Positions 15,897 through 23,458 of a DNA stretch of 64,000 nt are shown one piece after another. The position numbers were made by a program, and so were the translations under genes. Source of the stretch: Chloroflexota bacterium (GTDB lineage Bacteria > Chloroflexota > Limnocylindria > QHBO01); NCBI GenBank assembly GCA_003243965.1, contig QHBO01000040.1:1-64000 (forward strand), given 5' to 3'. How positions within the stretch are numbered: position 1 is the first letter of the stretch; each line of letters opens with the position of its first letter. Below the pieces are notes generated by a model that was given only the letters and a program-made list of their open reading frames with translations, did not search any database and was not told where the DNA came from.

Positions 15897-17231
15897 TCAG
15901 CGCTCCACGTGGTAGAGGGCCAGCCGCCGTCCCCACTCGGTGCGCACCACGTAGCGAAGCATGGTGCGCGTCACCGTCACCGCGCTGAACATCGAGACCA
16001 GCACGCCGATGATCAGCACCAGGGCGAAGCCACGGACGACGGTCGTGCCCTGCCAGTACAGCCAGGACGCGACGAGAATCGAGCTGACGTTGGAGTCGAG
16101 GATGCTCGACCAGGCCCGGTTGAACCCCGCCTCGATGGCCGGCCCGAGCGTCTTCCCAGCCCGGATCTCCTCCTTCATCCGCTCGAAGATGAGGATGTTG
16201 GCGTCGACCGCCATACCGATGGACAGGATGAATGCCGCCACGCCGGCGAGCGTCAGGGTCACCGGAATGAGCCGGAAGATGGCGTAGTTGACCAGCGTGT
16301 AGAAGACCAGCGCCAGCGCGGCGAGGACCCCGGGCAGCCGATAGTTCCCGATCATGAACAGCAGGACCAGGATGAGACCGATGCCGCCGGCCACCAGCGC
16401 CTGGGTCAGGAAGTGCGCTCCGAGCGTCGGCGCCACGCTGTCGACTCCCACCTCGGAGAGGGAGACCGGCAGCGCTCCGTAACGGAGCGTGTTGTACAGG
16501 CTCGTCCGCTGCGCCTCGGCGGTCGTGCTGCCGGACCCGACGGTGATGATCGTCTGCCCGCCGCAGATCGCGCTCTGGATGGTGGGCGTGGTGATGATCT
16601 TGCCGTCGAGGGCGATCGGGCCCGGCTTCTGGACGTTTGCCGTCGTGAAGGCGCACCAGGTCGCTTTGCCTCGGTCCTTCAGGGTGAAGCTGACGCCGAG
16701 CTGGCCGCCCTGGTCGGTCTCGGGCGCCACGCTCCCCGGCTGGATCTCGCCACCATCGAACAGGACGCCGACCGTGCCCTTCTGGACCAGTGGCCGGACG
16801 TCCTGTCCGTCGGCGAGCTGCTGACCCTTTGGATCGATGAATTGGAGCTGCCCGGTGGAGCCGACGAGCTGGCGGACCTGGCTCTCATTGCTGACCCCGG
16901 GAACCTCGACCACGATCCGCCGCTGCCCGGTGTTGCTCGTCTCGGTGTGCACCTGCGGCTCCGAGACCCCTATCCCGCCGACTCGCTGCTCGATGATGTT
17001 GCGAGCGATGTCCATGTCCTCGCTGGTCACCGTCGCGCCCGGCTGCGGCTGTGCCTGCAGCGTGACGCGGATCCCGCCCTGCAGGTCGAGACCGAGGACG
17101 GTCCGGAATCCGATGCCGCCGACCTTGTTCGGCAGCCAGGTCACGCCGAGCGTCTTGCGCGGTATGTCGATGAAGGCGGCGACCACGATGATCACGAGGA
17201 TCACCCAGGGAGCCATGCGGCGCCAGGTCAT
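15897..17231 (-). CDS. secD: SecD protein-export subunit
   Basis: Membrane component of the Sec accessory complex, 444 residues from ATG 17231. An N-terminal membrane helix (8-20) is followed by the D1 motif GLDLQGGIRV (47-56), the external P1 domain and five C-terminal membrane helices. Conserved residues around GMAVDANILIFERMKEEI are present. A longer frame to 17423 exists but its first 64 residues are not SecD-like. Unlike most operon heads here, it is preceded by about 100 nt of structured leader. Confidence 0.94.
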   Translation of the reverse strand: MTWRRMAPWVILVIIVVAAFIDIPRKTLGVTWLPNKVGGIGFRTVLGLDLQGGIRVTLQAQPQPGATVTSEDMDIARNIIEQRVGGIGVSEPQVHTETSNTGQRRIVVEVPGVSNESQVRQLVGSTGQLQFIDPKGQQLADGQDVRPLVQKGTVGVLFDGGEIQPGSVAPETDQGGQLGVSFTLKDRGKATWCAFTTANVQKPGPIALDGKIITTPTIQSAICGGQTIITVGSGSTTAEAQRTSLYNTLRYGALPVSLSEVGVDSVAPTLGAHFLTQALVAGGIGLILVLLFMIGNYRLPGVLAALALVFYTLVNYAIFRLIPVTLTLAGVAAFILSIGMAVDANILIFERMKEEIRAGKTLGPAIEAGFNRAWSSILDSNVSSILVASWLYWQGTTVVRGFALVLIIGVLVSMFSAVTVTRTMLRYVVRTEWGRRLALYHVER

Positions 17232-17264
17232 GGTTCGGCGAGAAGATCCTTTCGTCGGCGAACG

Positions 17265-17340
17265 GGTGTCCGGATCTCGAGTGCTTGCAGGCGGCGGACA
17301 CCAAAGCCGCCGCTCCTCAGCGGCGGGCGGCGCCAGTATA
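17265..17340 (-). promoter_or_regulatory. structured leader and -10 box of secD-secF
   Basis: A TATACT -10 box lies at 17335-17340. Downstream on the minus strand is a perfect 8-bp hairpin (17307-17326, loop GAGG), then a second long-range pairing GGTGTCCG/CGGACACC (17295-17302 with 17265-17272). GAGGAG spans the first hairpin loop and lies 8 nt before a TTG-GTG at 17304/17301, which opens a 139-codon frame running into secD out of phase. Together these look like a regulatory 5' leader; its function is unknown. Confidence 0.5.
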
Positions 17341-17432
17341 GGTACGCCACCCGGCGGTCGCAAGGCGGGGGAACCTCGGCGGTGGCCGCGGCGTACGACC
17401 GCCGCCGGGCCAGCGACCCACACGGCGGCGCG

Positions 17433-19463
17433 CTAAGCGAGCATCCCCTCGCGCGCCAGGTGGCTCTTCAGCCGCTCGGCGAGGTCGCGGTTGACGCCCG
17501 GCGTCTCGGCCACCTCCTCGACCGATGCCTCTCGCAGGCGGCGCACGCTGCCGAACCGCTTCAGCAGGGCGCGCTTGCGTGCCGGCCCGATACCCGGCAC
17601 CTCGTCGAAGACGCTATGCAGGGCGCGGCGGCCGCGGACGGTGCGGTGATATGTGATCGCGAACCGATGTGCCTCGTCACGAATGCGCTGAACGAGGTAC
17701 AGGCCCTGCGAGGTGCGCGGCAGCACGACTGGAGCAGCGCGACCCGGCAGGTGAAGCTCCTCGAACCGCTTCGCGAGCCCGGCGAGCGGCACATCGCGCA
17801 GATCGAGCTCACGCATCACGCCCATGGCGGCCGAGAGCTGCCCCTTGCCGCCATCGACGATCACCAGGTCCGGCAGCGCCCAGCCGGTCTCCCGCATCCC
17901 GTCGGACTGGAGGGTGGCATCTGGCGCCCCCTCTCCCGCTCCGACCGACATGGGGTCCTCCGGCTCACGATCGTCGGGTCCGCGGTCATCGGGCCGCCGC
18001 TCATCCTCCTGGACTTCGTCCGCGCCGACTTCGGCAAGCGACAACGCTCCTGTCTCGGACCGGAGGCGCGCGGCGCGCGCGAACCTCCTGCGCAGCACCT
18101 CGGCCATCATTCGGAAGTCGTCCGGCGTCTCGCCGGAGCGGATCCTGAATCGACGGTACTCGCGCGGCTCCGGCCGACCGTTGATGAACACGACCATGCT
18201 GCCGACCGCACTGGTGCCCTGGATGTTGCTCATGTCGTAGCACTCGATCCGCTCCGGTGGACGCGGCAGCCCCAGCGCCCGGGCGAGCTCTTCGAGCGCA
18301 TCGTCCCGCTTTCCAGCGTCGGCCATCCACTCTGCGCGCTCCTTGGCGAGCGCCTCGACCGCGTTCTGGGCGGCGAGCGCCACCAGCCGCCGCTTTTCGC
18401 CCCGCTGCGGGACGGAGATCGTGACCGGGCCGCCGCGCCGCTCGCCGAGGAAGCGCGCGAGCGCCGTACTCTCGGCCGGCGCTATGGGTACCAGGACGGC
18501 CCGCGGAAGCGTCTGGGTCGCCGCGTAGTACTGCTGCAGGAACGAGCCGAGCACTTCGGCGTCGTCCGCGTCCCGGGCGCCTTCGACCATGAAGTGCTCG
18601 CGGCCGATCATCTTGCCGTTGCGGATGACGAGCACCTGCAGACAGGCCTCGTTCTCGGATCGTGCCATGCCGATCACGTCGTGCTCGGCGCGGCTGTAGG
18701 CGGCAACCTTCTGCTGTTCGATGGTGCGTTCCACGGCGCGCAGCTTGTCGCGAGCCAGCGCCGCGGCTTCGAAGTGCAGGGAGTCGGAGCTGGCCAGCAT
18801 CTCGGTTCGCAGCTCGGCGGCGATCCCCTCCTGCTTGCCGTCGAGAAAGTCGACGACCCGGTCGATCGCCGCCCGGTAGTCGACCTTCCCGATCGCCTGG
18901 ATGCATGGAGCCTGGCAGCGATGGATGTAGTAGAGCAGGCAGGGGCGCTCCAGCACGCGCCTGCCCTCGGGGATCTCCAGGTTGCAGGTGCGGAACGGGA
19001 AGATCTTGCGCAGCAGCTTCAGCGTCTCGTCGACACTCGACGCCGAGGCATATGGACCGAAGTAGCGGCTCCCGTCGCGCATCAGCTTCCGCGTCCGGAC
19101 GATGCGCGGAAAGTCCTCGCCGAGCGTGATCTTGACGAACGGATACGACTTGTCGTCGCGCAGCCGGATGTTGAACCGCGGGCGGTGCTCCTTGATCAGG
19201 TTGCCCTCCAGCAGGAAGGCCTCGCTGATCGTGTCGGTGACGATGTAGTCGATGTCGGCGACCTCATCGATCATGCGCCGGATGCGCACGTCGACTGGCC
19301 GGGCAGTGCCGAAGTAGCTCCGAACGCGATTGCGGAGGAGGTCCGCCTTGCCGACGTACAGGACTCGGCCGCCGGCCTCCTTCATGAGGTACACGCCCGG
19401 GCTGGCGGGGAGCTGGTGCAGGATGGCGCGAAGCTGCGCCTCGCGGTTGGCGGAAGCTGGCAC
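17433..19463 (-). CDS. uvrC: UvrC excinuclease subunit
   Basis: Makes both incisions in nucleotide-excision repair after damage recognition by UvrAB. The 676 residues comprise the GIY-YIG nuclease (PGVYLMKEAGGRVLYVGKA at about 22-40), a Cys-rich segment (CLLYYIHRCQAPC), a UVR motif, the RNase-H-like 3'-region nuclease (IECYDMSNIQG, VIVDGGKGQLSAA) and tandem helix-hairpin-helices (EVPGIGPARKRALLKRFGS). An acidic insertion of roughly 55 residues, rich in D/E/R/P, separates the two halves of the RNase-H-like domain. GTG start at 19463 has TAGAAT 7 nt upstream. Confidence 0.96.
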   Translation of the reverse strand: MPASANREAQLRAILHQLPASPGVYLMKEAGGRVLYVGKADLLRNRVRSYFGTARPVDVRIRRMIDEVADIDYIVTDTISEAFLLEGNLIKEHRPRFNIRLRDDKSYPFVKITLGEDFPRIVRTRKLMRDGSRYFGPYASASSVDETLKLLRKIFPFRTCNLEIPEGRRVLERPCLLYYIHRCQAPCIQAIGKVDYRAAIDRVVDFLDGKQEGIAAELRTEMLASSDSLHFEAAALARDKLRAVERTIEQQKVAAYSRAEHDVIGMARSENEACLQVLVIRNGKMIGREHFMVEGARDADDAEVLGSFLQQYYAATQTLPRAVLVPIAPAESTALARFLGERRGGPVTISVPQRGEKRRLVALAAQNAVEALAKERAEWMADAGKRDDALEELARALGLPRPPERIECYDMSNIQGTSAVGSMVVFINGRPEPREYRRFRIRSGETPDDFRMMAEVLRRRFARAARLRSETGALSLAEVGADEVQEDERRPDDRGPDDREPEDPMSVGAGEGAPDATLQSDGMRETGWALPDLVIVDGGKGQLSAAMGVMRELDLRDVPLAGLAKRFEELHLPGRAAPVVLPRTSQGLYLVQRIRDEAHRFAITYHRTVRGRRALHSVFDEVPGIGPARKRALLKRFGSVRRLREASVEEVAETPGVNRDLAERLKSHLAREGMLA

Positions 19464-19470
19464 GTGACGG

Positions 19471-19476
19471 ATTCTA
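19471..19476 (-). promoter_or_regulatory. uvrC -10 box (probable leaderless start)
   Basis: TAGAAT on the minus strand with 7 nt to the GTG of uvrC. Confidence 0.6.
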
Positions 19477-19483
19477 GGCGTGC

Positions 19484-19927
19484 TCAGAACAGGTGGCGCG
19501 GGCGATCACCGATCGCACCGAGCGCAGCTCGCAGGGTGAGCCGCACCGGCGCGGACAGCTGTTCGATCTGGTCCGGGCTCACCCAGCGGAGGGCACGGAT
19601 CTCCCCGGCTCCAGGCTCCGGACGTCCACCGATGATGCGGCAGTCGAACACGAACGAGACCGCCGCCGCCCGGACGTGGACCAGCAGAAGATCGCCCACC
19701 GCCACATCCAGGCCCGTCTCCTCGCGAACCTCGCGGCGCAGGCCGCCGCCCGGGGTCTCACCGCGCTCGAGGCGCCCGCCCGGCAGGTTCCAGAGGCGCG
19801 GCGGATACGCAGTGCGGACCAAGAGCACTCGCCCATCGTCGTCGCGGATCACCGCCAACGCCCCGACGGTGCGCTGGTAGGAGCGAGTGAGCAGCGCCGC
19901 GGCGTGGCGCAGGATGCTGACCGACAC
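19484..19927 (-). CDS. NUDIX hydrolase
   Basis: Nucleoside-diphosphate-linked hydrolase, about 147 residues from a GTG at 19927. The NUDIX box is complete: G51 x5 E57 x7 R65 E66 x2 E69 E70 x G72 (GRLERGETPGG... REVREETGL), coordinating Mg. The N-terminal strand (GALAVIRDDDGRVLLVRTAYPPRLWNLPGG) is typical. Substrate cannot be predicted. The frame stays open upstream into the LCP gene, so the exact start is uncertain; the GTG chosen leaves a 35-bp gap to the LCP stop and precedes all conserved parts. Confidence 0.82.
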   Translation of the reverse strand: MSVSILRHAAALLTRSYQRTVGALAVIRDDDGRVLLVRTAYPPRLWNLPGGRLERGETPGGGLRREVREETGLDVAVGDLLLVHVRAAAVSFVFDCRIIGGRPEPGAGEIRALRWVSPDQIEQLSAPVRLTLRAALGAIGDRPRHLF

Positions 19928-19962
19928 GCCCGGCACGTCCCGCAGGGTGAGGCGCCGCCCGA

Positions 19963-21153
19963 TCACCGCACCGCAGACGATGTCGGCGACGACGACGGAA
20001 TCGGTCTTGCCAGCTCCGTGGCGAGGAAGCGCTTCAGCGGGCGGTAGTCGGTCGGGCCGGCTCGACCGATGACCACCAGCACGTATTGGCCGATGCTGTT
20101 GGTCGTCGCCTCCAGGATGACCCCCTCCTTGAGCTCGATGCGCCGGTCGGCGTTCATGCGGCCCGACAGGAGGAAGAGGTCGATCGCCGACAGATCGGTC
20201 TTCAGCCGCCCCTGCAGCGCGTCCATCATCGCCAGTCCCGGTCCGATAGCACCGATTCCGCCCTTGCCGACCGTCGCGCGCAGTGCGCTGAAGATGCGCT
20301 GCTGGCGAACGGAGCGAGCGAAGTCGCTCGATTCGGCCGGAACGCTCGTGTAACGCGCCCGCGCGTAGTTGAGCGCCTGGTCGCCGTTGAGGTGGATCGT
20401 CCCGGCCGGATAGCTGCCGCCGTCCCATGTGCCCGCCCGGAAGCGCGCCTCGTCCCAGGTGAACTTGAACGCCCGCGGGTTGGTGATCGTCACTCCCCCG
20501 ACCGCGTTCACCATCTCGCGGAAGCCAGCGAAGTCGATCGCCATCCAGTGGTGGATCGTGAGCCCGGTGACCCGCTGAAGCACCGCCACACCGGCGCGCC
20601 CCGCCTCGGCGACGCCTCCCTTGGCGAATCCGAGGGCGAATGCCTCGTTGATCTTGCCGTTGTCGGGCATCAGCGGGTCGCCCTCGACCCACAGGTCGCG
20701 CGGGATCGGAATCAGGGTGGTCGTGTTGCTGGCCGGGTCGATGGAGATGATCTGGATCGAGTCCGACAGGTACTGGCCACCGTGCTTTGGATCGCCGCCG
20801 TACCCGAACATCGCGACGTTGATCCGGTCGCTGCCGCCGAGCGGACCCCACAGCGACGAGGACGTCGAGGGCGCGCTCGAGACCGCTGCGTTGAAGGCTG
20901 CCACGCGCTGCCACGCGAACAGGGCGCCGCCCGCGACGAGCACCACGGCCAGCAGGAGCACAACCAGCACGATGCGCTTGAGCGGGAGGGGGCGTCGGCC
21001 GTGGGTTGCCCCCGGCTGAGCGGCCGACCGTTGGCCCGCCCAAGGGTCGACGCCACGGCTCCGCAACTGCTGCTCACGGAGGGCCGCCTGCCGCAGGCGT
21101 CGGGTTCGTTCGCTGGGTTTCGCCTGCGAGCGGAAGGTTTCGCGGTCGGTCAT
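19963..21153 (-). CDS. LytR-CpsA-Psr (LCP) family cell-wall ligase
   Basis: Membrane-anchored phosphotransferase family that attaches secondary polymers (teichoic acids, arabinogalactan, capsule) to peptidoglycan. The 396 residues have a cytoplasmic Arg-rich N-terminus, one membrane helix (about 60-81) and an external LCP domain. The domain shows YLSDSIQIISID, LIPIPRDLWV (lipid-phosphate-binding Arg), GKINEAFALG, FAGFREMVNAVGGV and HLNGDQALNYARARYT. It suggests a single-membrane envelope with wall-linked glycopolymers. TATCCT lies 10 nt before the ATG. Confidence 0.9.
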   Translation of the reverse strand: MTDRETFRSQAKPSERTRRLRQAALREQQLRSRGVDPWAGQRSAAQPGATHGRRPLPLKRIVLVVLLLAVVLVAGGALFAWQRVAAFNAAVSSAPSTSSSLWGPLGGSDRINVAMFGYGGDPKHGGQYLSDSIQIISIDPASNTTTLIPIPRDLWVEGDPLMPDNGKINEAFALGFAKGGVAEAGRAGVAVLQRVTGLTIHHWMAIDFAGFREMVNAVGGVTITNPRAFKFTWDEARFRAGTWDGGSYPAGTIHLNGDQALNYARARYTSVPAESSDFARSVRQQRIFSALRATVGKGGIGAIGPGLAMMDALQGRLKTDLSAIDLFLLSGRMNADRRIELKEGVILEATTNSIGQYVLVVIGRAGPTDYRPLKRFLATELARPIPSSSPTSSAVR

Positions 21154-21231
21154 GCGCCGCGACAGGATAGACGCTTGGCTGCCTGCGTGATGATCCGGCG
21201 ATAAGCGGGTCGCCTCATCCTCCGCGGTCTG

Positions 21232-22911
21232 ATGGCCGTTGGTTCATCGCGCGCTCCCGCCTCGACGAAGGTCCCGCGTTGGCTCGACGCCGTGTGCGAG
21301 GGCCTCGATGCCGAGCAGCGCGCTGCGGCGCTGCTCCCCGACGGGCCGGCGCAGATCATCGCTCCGGCGGGCAGTGGTAAGACCACGACGCTCGTGGCCC
21401 GGCTGGGAGCGCTCCTCTCGCGCGGCGCGGAGCCGGCGAAGATCCTGGTGCTCAGCTTCAACCGTGACGCGGCCTCGGAGCTGGGCCGCCGCATCCAGTC
21501 CCAGTTGGTGCCGATCGTCTCGGACGCCCGCGCGATCGAGGTCCGGACGCTGCACGCCCTCGCGCGACAGATCCTGCTCGACGGCGGCCGCCCCGCGACG
21601 CCGATCCCCGACCGACTGCCGTTACTGCGCGCCGCCCGGCGCGAGTGCGCAGGGCGCCGTGCGCCGGAGGCGCCACCGCTCCCCGAGGTCGGTGAGCTCG
21701 ATTCCCTGATCGCCGCAGCGAAGATCGAGGACAGGTCGCTGCCTCCCGACGTGGCGAAGATTGCCGAGGTGTATCAGCGGCTGCTGTCTGGCCGCGGTCA
21801 GATTGACTTCGACGACCTCGTGGTCGGGGCGGTCCGCCTGTTGGAGGGCTCCGCCACACTGCGACGGCGCTGGCAGGCTCGGTACGACCATCTGCTGGTC
21901 GACGAGTTCCAGGACGTGGACGCGGCGCAGGTTCGCCTGATCGCGATCCTCGCGCAGCCCGGCAGAAGCCTGTTCGCGGTGGGCGACGATGACCAGACGA
22001 TCTACGCCTGGCGCCTTGCCGACGTGCGCCGCATGCTCCGCTTCACCGACCATTATCCGGACGCTCGGCGCGTGGTCCTGGGCGCGAACTACCGATGCCC
22101 TCCAGCCGTCGTGCGCCATGCCCGGCAGCTGATCGAGGTCAACCGGGAGCGCATTTCCAAGCCGATTGCCGCCGGTCGGCCGGACGAGGCGGCCGACGCA
22201 GTGGCCGCCGTCGACACCTCGGGCGCCGCAGCGCCGTCGCAGCTGGTCGCGATGGCCACTGCCTTGTCCGGCCCGGAGGAGCGGCTGTGCTTCCTTGCCC
22301 GCACGCGTGCGGAGCTCGGTCCGATCGGCCTCGCACTGCTCCACGCCGGCGTGCCGCACGCCTCGAGCCTGCCGTCGCCGCTGGATGCGATGCCGGTCGT
22401 CGCGCTCGTCGCGGCCCTGCAGCGCGGACCAGCCGACGCGGTGCCATTCGAGACGCTTCGGGCTCTGCGACGCGCCAACGGCTGGAATCGGGCGGCGATG
22501 GACGATGCGCTCAGCGATGAGGATCACGCCGCGTTAGACGCAATGCAGAGCTGGGCGGCCGGAGTGGCCAGCATCGGCGACTTCGTCTCCGGGTTCGAGG
22601 AGGCTCGGCGGCGGCTCCTGGCGCTTCGAGATCCCGAAGCACCGATCGAGCTCGTCACGGTGCACGGCGCCAAGGGGCGCGAATGGGAAACGGTGGTGGT
22701 CATCGGATTCGAGGAGGAGCGCTTTCCGAATCGGCGCGCCCTCGTCGAGTCGGCGGCGCCCGAACGAGCCCTGGAGGAAGAGCGCCGGCTCGCCTACGTG
22801 GCGGTGACCCGAGCCACGCGCCGGCTGATCCTCGCCTTCGACCCAGCGCGGCCGTCGCGTTTCCTGGCCGAGATGCAACTCACAATCCGACCGTCGGCGC
22901 GACAGCGTTGA
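21232..22911 (+). CDS. UvrD/PcrA-like superfamily 1 DNA helicase
   Basis: ATP-dependent 3'-5' DNA helicase/translocase, 559 residues, shorter than UvrD or PcrA (about 720), mainly because the accessory 1B/2B regions are reduced. Motifs are APAGSGKTTT (44-53, Walker A), SFNRDAASEL (Ia), DEFQDVD (224-230, Walker B), GDDDQTIYAWR (251-261, motif III), NYRCPP (IV), VTVHGAKGREWE (V) and LAYVAVTRATRRL (VI). All are intact, so it should be active. Its last 32 bases overlap the convergent HD-domain gene. Confidence 0.92.
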   Translation: MAVGSSRAPASTKVPRWLDAVCEGLDAEQRAAALLPDGPAQIIAPAGSGKTTTLVARLGALLSRGAEPAKILVLSFNRDAASELGRRIQSQLVPIVSDARAIEVRTLHALARQILLDGGRPATPIPDRLPLLRAARRECAGRRAPEAPPLPEVGELDSLIAAAKIEDRSLPPDVAKIAEVYQRLLSGRGQIDFDDLVVGAVRLLEGSATLRRRWQARYDHLLVDEFQDVDAAQVRLIAILAQPGRSLFAVGDDDQTIYAWRLADVRRMLRFTDHYPDARRVVLGANYRCPPAVVRHARQLIEVNRERISKPIAAGRPDEAADAVAAVDTSGAAAPSQLVAMATALSGPEERLCFLARTRAELGPIGLALLHAGVPHASSLPSPLDAMPVVALVAALQRGPADAVPFETLRALRRANGWNRAAMDDALSDEDHAALDAMQSWAAGVASIGDFVSGFEEARRRLLALRDPEAPIELVTVHGAKGREWETVVVIGFEEERFPNRRALVESAAPERALEEERRLAYVAVTRATRRLILAFDPARPSRFLAEMQLTIRPSARQR

Positions 22912-23458
22912 GGTGGCGGACCATGTTCGCCACGTGCACGTCGAACTCGATGCCGATCTCGGCGGCGCCGGCGACCAGCATCTCGCGCGGCACGGCGCGG
23001 GCGAAGGCCTTGTCCGTCATCCGCTTCCGGACGTTGGCCGGCTCGACATCGGCAAGCTTCCGGGACGGTCGCATCAGGGCCACCGCCACCAGGAATCCGG
23101 CCATCTCGTCGCACGCGTAGACCAGGTGGTCGAGCCTACCGCTGCGCGGGACACCGAGCACATCGTTATGGGCACGCACCGCGTGCACCACCTCGTCGGG
23201 ATACCCGCGCCGCGCGAGCTCGTCGGCGCCGATCGCGCCGTGCGTGGCAGGATCCGGGTGCCGCTCGTAGTCGAGGTCATGCAGCAGGCCCGCGATCCCC
23301 CAGCGCTCGACGGTCTGCGCATCGTTCCCGTCCTCTGCGGCGTAACCGCGCACGCCGGCTTCGACGAGGAGGCCGTGGTTCCTCAGCGAGCGGCTCTCGT
23401 TCCACTCGTGCAGCAGGGCGAGCGCCTCATCGCGGGACGGCATCGGCTCGCGCGCCAT
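22880..23458 (-). CDS. HD-domain hydrolase (COG2316-like)
   Basis: Predicted metal-dependent phosphohydrolase of the HD superfamily, 192 residues. The metal site is formed by H28 (RNHGLLVEA), H60-D61 (GLLHDLDYE), H73 and D118 (ACDEMAGF), with the family segment [19 protein letters not shown]. Substrate unknown. Its start overlaps the uvrA stop as TGATG, so it is the second gene of the uvrA unit. The 3' end overlaps the helicase gene by 32 bp on the opposite strand. Confidence 0.87.
   Translation of the reverse strand: MAREPMPSRDEALALLHEWNESRSLRNHGLLVEAGVRGYAAEDGNDAQTVERWGIAGLLHDLDYERHPDPATHGAIGADELARRGYPDEVVHAVRAHNDVLGVPRSGRLDHLVYACDEMAGFLVAVALMRPSRKLADVEPANVRKRMTDKAFARAVPREMLVAGAAEIGIEFDVHVANMVRHLNAVAPTVGL

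Noticed and set aside
15699-19880. A 1393-codon plus-strand open frame antisense to secF, secD and uvrC
   Set aside because: Shadow frame from strong GC skew at third codon positions; it is Arg/His/Asp-rich, has no domain, and the minus strand holds three well-known genes.
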